Source: Bacilli bacterium
GTDB lineage: Bacteria; Bacillota_I; Bacilli_A; RF39; UBA660
Assembly (NCBI GenBank): GCA_028685445.1
Contig: JAQUDY010000016.1
Coordinates: 1-13,124, forward strand
Reading direction: 5' to 3'
Length of the DNA stretch: 13,124 bases
The notes under the pieces: model-generated
Database searches by the model: none
The model's input: only the letters and a program-made list of their open reading frames with translations
What the model was told of the DNA's origin: nothing
Shown here: positions 6,996 to 13,041 of the stretch, in pieces
Position numbering within the stretch: position 1 is the first letter of the stretch
Layout of the letters: each line of letters begins with the position of its first letter
Made by a program: the position numbers and the translations under genes

Positions 6996-7295
6996 ATGAA
7001 AGCTGTATTTATAACAGGTGGTAAACAATATTATGTAGCTGAAGGCGATGAAATCTTTGTAGAAAAAATTGATGTCGAAGAAGGTAAAACTATCGATTTT
7101 ACTGAAGTTTTATCAGTAGGTACCAAGACTGGTACACCATATGTAACTGGTGCTAAAGTAACTTGTGAAGTTGTTAAAACCGGAAAACAAAAAAAGATAA
7201 TAATTTTTAAATATAAAGCTAAAAAGAAATATCGTCGTAAACAAGGACATAGACAACCATATACTAAATTAATTGTTAAAAAGATTGTTGGTTAA
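6996..7295 (+). CDS. rplU: 50S ribosomal protein L21
   Basis: The 99-residue protein fits L21 along its whole length (usual length about 100-105). It begins [20 protein letters not shown] and has the family signature at its basic C-terminal end, [19 protein letters not shown] (about 73-91), which contacts 23S rRNA in the large subunit. AAGGAGG at 6979-6985 gives the strongest Shine-Dalgarno match in the window, 10 nt before ATG 6996, as expected for a highly expressed gene. It is first in the rplU-prp-rpmA operon, which is conserved across Firmicutes, and lies behind a structured leader likely to give autoregulation. The stop at 7293-7295 is 3 nt from the prp start. Confidence 0.98.
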   Translation: MKAVFITGGKQYYVAEGDEIFVEKIDVEEGKTIDFTEVLSVGTKTGTPYVTGAKVTCEVVKTGKQKKIIIFKYKAKKKYRRKQGHRQPYTKLIVKKIVG

Positions 7296-7298
7296 TTT

Positions 7299-7595
7299 AT
7301 GATTAAAGTAAATTTTACTAATAATTCTATAATGATTACAGGCCATGCAAACTTTGACAATTACGGTAAAGATATTGTGTGTGCTAGTGTATCATCAATA
7401 GTTATTACAAGCGCTAATGACATGTTTATAGTAGATGAAACAGCTCTTGAATATATTGATGATGGAAATAAAATATTAATTAATATTATAAAAGATGATG
7501 AGTTAATCAATAAACTATTCAAAAATCTAAAAAATTTATTAATTAATTTAGCAAAAGATTATCCTAAAAATATTAAAGTTGAAAGTGAGGAATAA
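7299..7595 (+). CDS. prp: Prp, cysteine protease that trims ribosomal protein L27
   Basis: The 98-residue protein (YsxB/DUF464 family) lies between rplU and rpmA, its fixed position in Firmicutes. The signature GHANFDNYGKDIVCASVSS places the catalytic His at residue 16 and the catalytic Cys at residue 28. Prp removes the N-terminal extension of L27 that would otherwise intrude into the ribosomal peptidyl-transferase centre. The extension is present in the neighbouring rpmA product, so enzyme and substrate occur together. The start lies 3 nt after the rplU stop with no clear Shine-Dalgarno sequence, so translation is probably coupled. The C-terminal half is a Lys/Asn-rich helix and strand. Confidence 0.95.
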   Translation: MIKVNFTNNSIMITGHANFDNYGKDIVCASVSSIVITSANDMFIVDETALEYIDDGNKILINIIKDDELINKLFKNLKNLLINLAKDYPKNIKVESEE

Positions 7596-7599
7596 CTAA

Positions 7600-7884
7600 A
7601 TGTTATTTATAAAATTAAATATTCAACGTTTTGCTCAAAAAAAAGGACAATCATCTACTCAAAATGGTAGAGATTCTATTGGTAGAAGGTTAGGTGCTAA
7701 GTTAGCGGATGGACAAACAGCTACAGCTGGTGCTATAATCTATCGTCAAAGAGGAACAAAAATTTATCCAGGAGAAAACGTAGGAATCGGTAAAGACCAT
7801 ACTTTATTTGCATTAATAGATGGAATAGTTAAGTATGAAAGATTAGGTAAAAGCAAGAAAAAAGTAAGTGTTTATATAAAATAA
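7600..7884 (+). CDS. rpmA: 50S ribosomal protein L27 with cleavable N-terminal extension
   Basis: The 94-residue protein has the L27 core: [18 protein letters not shown], then [20 protein letters not shown] and [17 protein letters not shown]. It starts with an 11-residue extension, [11 protein letters not shown], followed by AQKKG. In Firmicutes the Prp protease cuts after the last Phe of an LNLQFF-type motif, so the mature protein should begin AQKKG. Here the residue before that Phe is Arg rather than Phe, and the extension is two residues longer than the MLKLNLQFF form. The mature N terminus also reads KKGQSS where KKGGGS is common. GAGG (7587-7590) is the Shine-Dalgarno sequence. The last codons and stop lie within a long terminator hairpin. 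Confidence 0.97.
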   Translation: MLFIKLNIQRFAQKKGQSSTQNGRDSIGRRLGAKLADGQTATAGAIIYRQRGTKIYPGENVGIGKDHTLFALIDGIVKYERLGKSKKKVSVYIK

Positions 7885-7897
7885 ACCTTACTTTTTT
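7858..7897. terminator. bidirectional terminator between rpmA and the minus-strand gene
   Basis: AAAAAAGTAAG (7858-7868) pairs with CTTACTTTTTT (7887-7897). The pairing continues inward, after a bulged T7869, as GTTTAT (7870-7875) with ATAAAC (7881-7886), leaving a 5-nt loop: 17 pairs in all. A/T runs on both sides allow termination of rpmA (plus) and of the converging gene (minus). The rpmA stop codon lies in the stem. Confidence 0.88.
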
Positions 7898-8256
7898 TAT
7901 ATTTTAACTCCTTTATTTTTTAAAAGAATTGTTTTTTCTTGTGAACAATCAAAACACCTAAATTCAGGATTCTGATAATTATATCGATCATAATTTTTAG
8001 TTTTAACTAGTCGATACCCATGGCAAATGCTTTTGCAAGCAGCACATATTACATTATCTTTTATCTCCCAGAGAGGATATAGAAAGTTTGTTTTAAAAAT
8101 ATATCTATCAATCCAAAAGAATATTAATCCTCCTATAAAATTTGCTATGATAGTTACAACAATATTATTATAACTGTTTAATAGCCAAAGAATTCCTGCT
8201 AAAATAGGAGTTGAAAGTTGCTATCTAAATAAATAAAACAAATATTTTTTTAACAT
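7897..8256 (-). pseudogene. membrane/zinc-ribbon protein interrupted by an amber codon at codon 12
   Basis: On the minus strand AGAGGTGG (8270-8263) precedes ATG (8256-8254) by 6 nt. The frame reads MLKKYLFYLFR, then TAG (8223-8221), then QLSTPILAGI onward without another stop for 107 codons to TAA (7899-7897). Apart from the amber the product would be 119 residues. It has two hydrophobic segments (about 14-30 and 32-50, including IIANFIGGLIFFW), then a cytoplasmic zinc-ribbon-like part with C71xxC74 and C101xxC104 and a PEFRCFDC segment. No ATG, GTG or TTG codon occurs in frame after the amber, so an ordinary restart is not available. From memory, relatives carry RWQLSTP here, which would make this a TGG-to-TAG change. 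Alternatives are a sequencing error or suppression. Function unknown. Confidence 0.7.
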
Positions 8257-8286
8257 AATAAACCACCTCTATGATATTAATATTTT

Positions 8287-8292
8287 ATTATA
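8287..8292 (-). promoter_or_regulatory. candidate -10 box for the minus-strand gene
   Basis: Read on the minus strand, TATAAT occupies 8292-8287, about 17 nt before the Shine-Dalgarno sequence (8270-8263). No convincing -35 is seen at the expected distance in this T/A-rich divergent region. Confidence 0.3.
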
Positions 8293-8333
8293 TTGTTTTT
8301 TTTAAGTAAATATTTTCATCTTTTTAAGGTTTA

Positions 8334-8355
8334 TGTTATAATTTTAACAGGTGAT
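8334..8355 (+). promoter_or_regulatory. parC: extended -10 promoter and ribosome binding site of parC
   Basis: TGTTATAAT (8334-8342) is a perfect extended -10 box; the -35 region has no clear match. The Shine-Dalgarno sequence AGGTGAT (8349-8355) starts 6-7 nt downstream, near the predicted transcript start, and is followed by GTG 8361. The predicted leader is only about 12 nt. Confidence 0.6.
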
Positions 8356-8360
8356 AGACA

Positions 8361-10856
8361 GTGGATGAAGTACTTAAAAAAATTCACGATTATAGTTTAG
8401 AAGAAATCATGAGCGAAAGATTTGCTCGATATTCGAAATATATTATTCAAGATAGAGCAATTCCAGATGTTAGAGACGGATTAAAGCCAGTACAAAGAAG
8501 AATAATATATGCGATGTATAAAGATCGTAATACATACGAAAAACAATTTAAAAAATGCGCTAATGCAGTAGGAAACGTTTTAGGAAAGTATCATCCTCAT
8601 GGAGATACTTCTGTTTATGATGCTTTAATAAGAATGAGTCAAAACTGGAAACAAAACCATATTTTAGTTGAAGTCGATGGAAATAATGGTTCTATAGATG
8701 GTGATCCAGCGGCAGCATACCGTTATACTGAGACAAGACTAGCAAAAATAAGTGAAGAGTTATTAAAAGATATAGATAAGAATACAGTTATGATGTCACC
8801 TAATTACTCAGATACTTTGCTTGAACCAACAGTTTTTCCAGCTAAATTCCCTAATTTATTAGTTAATGGTAGCACCGGAATCAGTGCCGGGTACGCAACA
8901 AATATTCCACCCCACAACTTAGGTGAGGTTATAGATGCTGTAATTAAAAGAATAGATAGTCCAAATTCACACTTGGATACTATTTTAAATATTATAAAAG
9001 GTCCTGATTTTCCTACTGGTGGAGTAATTCAAGGAATAGATGGAATTAGAAACGCTTTTACAAAAGGTAAAGGTAGAATTGTCATACGAGCTCGTTATGA
9101 GTTTAAAAAATCAAAAGGAAAAACTCAAATTATTATTACAGAAATACCTTACGAAGTTAATAAATCTTTACTTATAAAAAAGATAGACGATATTCGTCTA
9201 GATAAAAAAATAGATGGAATTAGTGAAGTAAGAGATGAATCAGATAAAGATTCAAACCTCCGAATTGTTATTGATTTAAAAAATGGTGTTGATAAAGATC
9301 TTATAATTAATTATTTATTATTAAACACAGATTTACAAACAGGTTATAATTATAATATGGTTACAATAATGAATCGAAGGCCAAGACTTTTAGGCCTGCT
9401 TCCAATACTTGATGCTTATATAAATCATCAAAAAGAAGTGATTCAAAAAAGAACTGAGTTTGACCTTGCTTTTGCAAAAAAAGAGATGCATATTACCGAA
9501 GGATTAGTAAAAGCTATAAGCATATTAGATGAAGTAATTGCTTTAATTAGATCAAGCAAAAATAAATCAGATGCAATATTTAATTTAATAAAAACGTATG
9601 AATTTACTGAGGAACAAGCTACAGCAATTGTAATGTTACAGTTATATAGATTAACTAATACTGATGTAACAGTCTTAGAAGAAAAATTAGCAACTTTATT
9701 AAAGATAATTTCTGAATTAGAATTAATTTTAAGTTCAGAAGAAAGATTAAAAAATGTAATTAAAAGTGAACTTAAAAAAATAAAAAGAGAATACGCCACA
9801 CCACGAAAAACTGAAATTTGTGAAGAAATTAAAGAAATCAAAATTGATGAAACAGATTTAATTACTAAAGAAGAAGTAATAATAGTTTTAACTAACGATG
9901 GATATCTTAAACGAGTATCTAAAAAATCTTATACATCAAGTGCTGATGAAACAGCCCTAAAACCTGGTGATTATGTCATAAGTTATATTCAGACAAATAC
10001 CTTAAACAAATTAATAGTTTTCACTTCTATGGGTCTATATTTATATATTCCTATTCATGAAATTCCAATTTGTAGATGGAAAGATCTTGGACAACATATA
10101 AGTAATGTTGTTACTATGAACCCAGAGGATAGAGTCATTAGTGCATATGTAATTAATGAATTCGTAGAAAATCCTGATGTCACTATATTTACAAAAAACG
10201 GTATGATTAAAAGAACTCTTTTAAATGATTTTATTGTTAGTAGATATTCAAAGTTTTATACAGCGATAAGGTTAAAATCTAAAGATTCTGTTATAAGTGT
10301 GAAAATCACAAAACCAAATATAGTAATCCTTACAAAAAAAGGCTATTATCTGAAATATAAATCAGATGAAGTATCGGTTATTAGTCCTAAAGCATTAGGG
10401 GTAATTGGAATTAATTTAAAAGAAGATAAAGTTGTAGCTGGAATTAGTTACTCAGATGCTGATGAATATTTAAATATTTTTACAAGTCAATCTACAGGTA
10501 AAAGAATTAAACTAAAAGAATTAAACACTTTATCTAGAGCTAAACGTGGTTCTATGATTCTCAAAAAAGTGAAATCCACTAATTATTTTATTATAAACTC
10601 ATTTTTGTCTGCTGCTAAAGATAATATAGGAATCAAAAATAATGAAGATATTAAATTTATCAAAAGTAGTGAGATTCCAATTATGGATTTAATTAGTACA
10701 GGTTCTCTTCTTTCTAAAGAAAAAGGAATAAACTTCTTTTTAAAAAAAGAATTGTATGTATTAAAAGAAGTTATTGATGAAGAGCAAAAAGGATCTGATA
10801 ATATAAATACAAAAGAATTAACAATAGATGATTTTATAGATGATTTTAAACTTTAA
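8361..10856 (+). CDS. parC: DNA topoisomerase IV subunit A
   Basis: The GTG start follows AGGTGAT by 5 nt. The 831-residue protein has the complete type IIA A-subunit layout. The N-terminal breakage-reunion part (about 1-490) contains RAIPDVRDGLKPVQRRI, the YHPHGDTSVYDAL region and catalytic Tyr122 in AAAYRYTETRL, followed by the coiled-coil/tower region. A beta-pinwheel C-terminal domain starts near 505 (VIIVLTNDGYLKRVS). NNGSIDGDPAAA favours ParC over GyrA, as does the lack of a canonical GyrA box; only a degenerate SRAKRGSM is seen near 727-734. Topo IV decatenates chromosomes together with ParE. parE, usually just upstream in Firmicutes, is not in the window, and parC has its own promoter. 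The quinolone-region residues are Thr83 and Asp87. A GyrA label cannot be fully excluded without the second paralogue. Confidence 0.93.
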   Translation: MDEVLKKIHDYSLEEIMSERFARYSKYIIQDRAIPDVRDGLKPVQRRIIYAMYKDRNTYEKQFKKCANAVGNVLGKYHPHGDTSVYDALIRMSQNWKQNHILVEVDGNNGSIDGDPAAAYRYTETRLAKISEELLKDIDKNTVMMSPNYSDTLLEPTVFPAKFPNLLVNGSTGISAGYATNIPPHNLGEVIDAVIKRIDSPNSHLDTILNIIKGPDFPTGGVIQGIDGIRNAFTKGKGRIVIRARYEFKKSKGKTQIIITEIPYEVNKSLLIKKIDDIRLDKKIDGISEVRDESDKDSNLRIVIDLKNGVDKDLIINYLLLNTDLQTGYNYNMVTIMNRRPRLLGLLPILDAYINHQKEVIQKRTEFDLAFAKKEMHITEGLVKAISILDEVIALIRSSKNKSDAIFNLIKTYEFTEEQATAIVMLQLYRLTNTDVTVLEEKLATLLKIISELELILSSEERLKNVIKSELKKIKREYATPRKTEICEEIKEIKIDETDLITKEEVIIVLTNDGYLKRVSKKSYTSSADETALKPGDYVISYIQTNTLNKLIVFTSMGLYLYIPIHEIPICRWKDLGQHISNVVTMNPEDRVISAYVINEFVENPDVTIFTKNGMIKRTLLNDFIVSRYSKFYTAIRLKSKDSVISVKITKPNIVILTKKGYYLKYKSDEVSVISPKALGVIGINLKEDKVVAGISYSDADEYLNIFTSQSTGKRIKLKELNTLSRAKRGSMILKKVKSTNYFIINSFLSAAKDNIGIKNNEDIKFIKSSEIPIMDLISTGSLLSKEKGINFFLKKELYVLKEVIDEEQKGSDNINTKELTIDDFIDDFKL

Positions 10857-10902
10857 CATAAAAACCACTAATATGAATAAAATATCATAGGTGGTTTTTA
10901 TG
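10857..10902 (+). terminator. parC terminator hairpin that encloses the ylbD ribosome binding site and start
   Basis: CATAAAAACCAC (10857-10868) is perfectly complementary to GTGGTTTTTATG (10891-10902). The inner TATGA (10872-10876) pairs with TCATA (10885-10889) around an 8-nt loop. The GC-containing core followed by TTTTT fits an intrinsic terminator for parC. The 3' arm also contains most of AGGTGG (10889-10894) and the ATG (10900-10902) of the next gene, so the folded RNA would block its translation. Confidence 0.75.
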
Positions 10903-11253
10903 ACTAAGAAAGAAAAATTTAAAACTTTTGTGACAAATCGTCCAGAGTTAGTAGATTATATTAAAAACAAAGAACATACTTGGCAGGATTTTTATGAAAT
11001 ATACGATATATATGGAGAAGATGAATCAGTTTGGAAAAAATATAGTGAAGGTAATATTGACCGAGCTGATCCTATTATAGAGCTTACTAGCTTAGTAAAA
11101 GGAATTAACATAGATAATGTTCAAAAATATATAAACAATGCTCAAAAAGCCATTAACGTTATTCAAGAATTGACTACAAAAAAACCAGGTAGTAAAGTAC
11201 CAACTATGCCACCAAAAACCCCGCGTCCGCTAACAAAATTTTTTGGAGATTGA
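10900..11253 (+). CDS. ylbD: YlbD-like putative spore coat protein
   Basis: ATG 10900 follows AGGTGG (10889-10894) by 5 nt; the in-frame GTG 10891 lies within that site. The 117-residue protein matches the YlbD family in its first 50 residues: a helix with KFKTFVTNRPELVDYIKN, then HTWQDFYEIYDIYGEDESVW (27-45), which carries the Trp and acidic pattern I remember from YlbD. The rest is a helical stretch (about 57-93) and a Pro/Lys-rich tail ending PRPLTKFFGD. In Bacillus, YlbD is annotated as a coat protein and its gene neighbours ylbE, as here. Coat localisation is by family only. Start and ribosome site are buried in the parC terminator hairpin, so expression may need readthrough or a factor that opens it. 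Confidence 0.7.
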   Translation: MTKKEKFKTFVTNRPELVDYIKNKEHTWQDFYEIYDIYGEDESVWKKYSEGNIDRADPIIELTSLVKGINIDNVQKYINNAQKAINVIQELTTKKPGSKVPTMPPKTPRPLTKFFGD

Positions 11254-11254
11254 T

Positions 11255-11476
11255 ATGGATTATGAGTTACAATTTAAAATATATAAAGATAAAAAATTAG
11301 CGAATTATTTAAAAGAAAATTCCGAGTGGTATAAACACTTAAATAGGTCTAATAACAATTATAAATATTTTTTAAAAGGTTATAAAAAATATAATCGAGA
11401 AATGAGTAGTAATAAGTTTAATACGGCAATTGATACGATTGATACAGTAAATTCAATTTTAAAAATTATAAATTAG
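11255..11476 (+). CDS. ylbE: YlbE-like small protein
   Basis: ATG 11255 lies 6 nt after GGAG (11245-11248) and 1 nt after the TGA of the ylbD-like gene; the in-frame TTG 11243 would cover the ribosome site. The 73-residue product contains NSEWYKHLNRSNNNY, matching the PxWYRxLSRNP core of YlbE-like proteins (about 75-80 residues), followed by a Lys/Asn-rich helix and a C-terminal hydrophobic helix. The function is unknown in all members. Close pairing with ylbD supports both calls and suggests one transcript. It ends in TAG. Confidence 0.68.
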   Translation: MDYELQFKIYKDKKLANYLKENSEWYKHLNRSNNNYKYFLKGYKKYNREMSSNKFNTAIDTIDTVNSILKIIN

Positions 11477-11490
11477 TTTATTATTTTTAA
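11459..11490 (+). terminator. AU-only hairpin at the end of ylbE
   Basis: TTAAAAAT (11459-11466) pairs with ATTTTTAA (11483-11490). Beyond a T-T mismatch, ATAAA pairs with TTTAT around a TTAG loop. It overlaps the ylbE stop. The stem has no G-C pair and no clean T tract, so termination here is uncertain. Confidence 0.3.
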
Positions 11491-11514
11491 CTATTAATTT
11501 TTAAAATTTATTAG

Positions 11515-11543
11515 TTGACAAAAACTACCATTGCATTTATAAT
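11515..11543 (+). promoter_or_regulatory. perfect consensus sigma-A promoter of the pilin-like gene
   Basis: TTGACA (11515-11520) and TATAAT (11538-11543) are separated by exactly 17 nt, matching the vegetative consensus at all twelve positions. The predicted start near 11550 gives a leader of about 18 nt with an AGTAGGT-type ribosome site (11554-11560) before ATG 11568. Confidence 0.9.
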
Positions 11544-11567
11544 AATGCTAGAGAGTAGGTTATTATA

Positions 11568-12050
11568 ATGTTAAAATTGAATAAAAAAGGTTTTACATTA
11601 GTTGAATTACTAGCTGTTATCGTAGTTTTAGCGATTATTATGCTACTTGCAATTCCTTCTGTATTAGGAACTCTTAGTGATGCTCAAAGAGGAACTTTTA
11701 AAATTTATGCTGAAAAAGTATTAAATCAAGCTCAATCTAAATATCAATCTGATGTAATGTTAGGCTTTCCAGAGAATGAAAGTGAAACAACTATAAAAAA
11801 ATATGATTCGAATGACTATTGCTACACCATAGATGGTGGTTTAGGAATGACTTCTACTGGTAATTATAAAGGTTATGTTATTGTAACTCTAGATGCTCAT
11901 TTAGTTCCTACATTTTACATCACTTTAACAGATAATAATTTTAGTGTTAAATACTATCAATATGCTGATTTGAAAGATACAGATTATGGTGATCCTGATA
12001 CAACTATTAGTAATTCATGTCCTTCATCTTTACCTAACTTACCTTCATAA
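11568..12050 (+). CDS. type IV pilin-like protein with prepilin signal
   Basis: The 160-residue product starts MLKLNKKG, and the prepilin peptidase site is G8/FTLVE with Glu at mature position 5. A single hydrophobic helix follows (about 9-32, LVELLAVIVVLAIIMLL). The globular part starts with a helix (SDAQRGTFKIYAEKVLNQAQ) and then beta strands. Two cysteines (85 and 151) could form a disulfide. After processing by a prepilin peptidase it would assemble into a type IV or competence-like pseudopilus, or act as a minor pilin. No assembly ATPase, platform protein or peptidase is in the window. The gene stands alone between a perfect promoter and a terminator, suggesting strong separate expression. 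It is too divergent to call comGC. Confidence 0.85.
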   Translation: MLKLNKKGFTLVELLAVIVVLAIIMLLAIPSVLGTLSDAQRGTFKIYAEKVLNQAQSKYQSDVMLGFPENESETTIKKYDSNDYCYTIDGGLGMTSTGNYKGYVIVTLDAHLVPTFYITLTDNNFSVKYYQYADLKDTDYGDPDTTISNSCPSSLPNLPS

Positions 12051-12053
12051 TTT

Positions 12054-12077
12054 AATCAAGTTTACTTGATTTTTTTT
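12054..12077 (+). terminator. intrinsic terminator of the pilin-like gene
   Basis: AATCAAG (12054-12060) pairs with CTTGATT (12065-12071) around a TTTA loop, followed by a run of T to 12077. It begins 3 nt after the stop codon. Confidence 0.85.
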
Positions 12078-12104
12078 ATAATTACTGCAAATAAATTTTA
12101 ATTT

Positions 12105-12125
12105 TGTTATACTTAATATGGTGAT
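12105..12125 (+). promoter_or_regulatory. nfo: extended -10 promoter and ribosome binding site of nfo
   Basis: TGTTATACT (12105-12113) is an extended -10 box with one mismatch; no good -35 is visible. GGTGAT (12120-12125) begins 6 nt later and ATG follows at 12130, so the predicted leader is about 10 nt, the same compressed layout as parC and the SPOR gene. Confidence 0.5.
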
Positions 12126-12129
12126 ATAA

Positions 12130-13005
12130 ATGTTAATAATAGGCTCTCATGTTAGTTTTGGTCCACTTCAGTTGTTAGGTTCAGTTAAAGAAGCTATTTC
12201 TTATAATGCTAATACATTTATGTTTTATACAGGAGCACCACAAAATTCAATAAGAAAAAAAATAGATGATAGTTTAACATTAGAAGCTCTTTTGCTAATG
12301 AAGAATCATGGAATTTTATTTGATAAAGTAATTTGTCATGCCCCTTATATTATTAACTTAGCAAACAAATTCAATATTGAAAAATATGAATTTAGTATTA
12401 CCTTCTTAAAACGAGAGATGGAGAGATGTGCTTTACTTGGGATAAAATATCTTGTTCTTCATCCAGGATCAGCTGTAAAACATGAAAGGTCTGTTGCTAT
12501 AGCTAATATTATTAACGCTTTAAATAAAGTATTATCTAAAGATGAAGAAGTAATGATTCTACTTGAAACAATGGCTGGAAAAGGAACAGAAATAGGAAAA
12601 AATATTGAAGAACTTAAAACAATAATCGACAACATCATTTACCAAAATAAAGTTGGTGTTTGTTTAGATACATGTCATTTAAATGATTCAGGTGTTGATA
12701 TTTCAAACTTTGATAGATATTTAGATGATTTTGATAAAGAGATTGGTTTAGATTATATAAAATGTATTCATATCAATGATAGTAAAAATAATAAAGGAGA
12801 TAAAAAGGATAGACACGCGAATATTGGTTTTGGCACGATTGGATTTGATAATTTAATAAAAATTATCTATAATCCAAGATTAAAAAACATTCCAAAAATT
12901 TTAGAGACTCCTTATTTAAATGGAATACCTTTATACAAACAAGAAATAGAAATGATAAGAGCAAAAAAGCTTAATTTAAATTTATTGGAAGATATAACAA
13001 AATAA
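12130..13005 (+). CDS. nfo: endonuclease IV (AP endonuclease)
   Basis: The 291-residue length is normal for the TIM-barrel endonuclease IV family, which cuts DNA 5' to abasic sites in base excision repair using three zinc ions. All nine metal ligands can be placed: H70 (CHAPY), H111 (LVLHPG), E146 (ILLETMAG), D180 and H183 (CLDTCH), H214 (CIHIND), D227 and H229 (KDRHANIG), and E259 (ILETPY). The signature LETMAGKGTEIG is intact. GGTGAT 4 nt before ATG 12130 supports the start. The gene has its own promoter and converges with a minus-strand gene on a shared terminator. One small variation is LNDSGVD after DTCH, where AFAAGYD is common in other species. Confidence 0.96.
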   Translation: MLIIGSHVSFGPLQLLGSVKEAISYNANTFMFYTGAPQNSIRKKIDDSLTLEALLLMKNHGILFDKVICHAPYIINLANKFNIEKYEFSITFLKREMERCALLGIKYLVLHPGSAVKHERSVAIANIINALNKVLSKDEEVMILLETMAGKGTEIGKNIEELKTIIDNIIYQNKVGVCLDTCHLNDSGVDISNFDRYLDDFDKEIGLDYIKCIHINDSKNNKGDKKDRHANIGFGTIGFDNLIKIIYNPRLKNIPKILETPYLNGIPLYKQEIEMIRAKKLNLNLLEDITK

Positions 13006-13041
13006 AAATATTCAAATTATAAATAGTTTGAATATTTTTTT
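13004..13041. terminator. bidirectional terminator after nfo
   Basis: AAAAATATTCAAA (13004-13016) pairs over 13 bp with TTTGAATATTTTT (13027-13039), leaving a 10-nt loop and continuing into more T residues. The A run upstream gives a T tract on the other strand, so it can serve both nfo and the converging gene, whose stop codon lies in the loop. Confidence 0.85.

Noticed and set aside
8221..8223. TAG recoding as a sense codon throughout this organism
   Set aside because: TAG ends the surface protein at a natural domain end followed by a new ribosome site and signal helix, and it also ends the ylbE-like gene; two supported terminal uses favour an ordinary stop.
9443..9841. 132-codon open frame on the minus strand inside parC
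   Set aside because: It lies entirely within the strongly supported parC coding frame, has no ribosome site of note, and reads as low-complexity Ser/Ile-rich antisense shadow.
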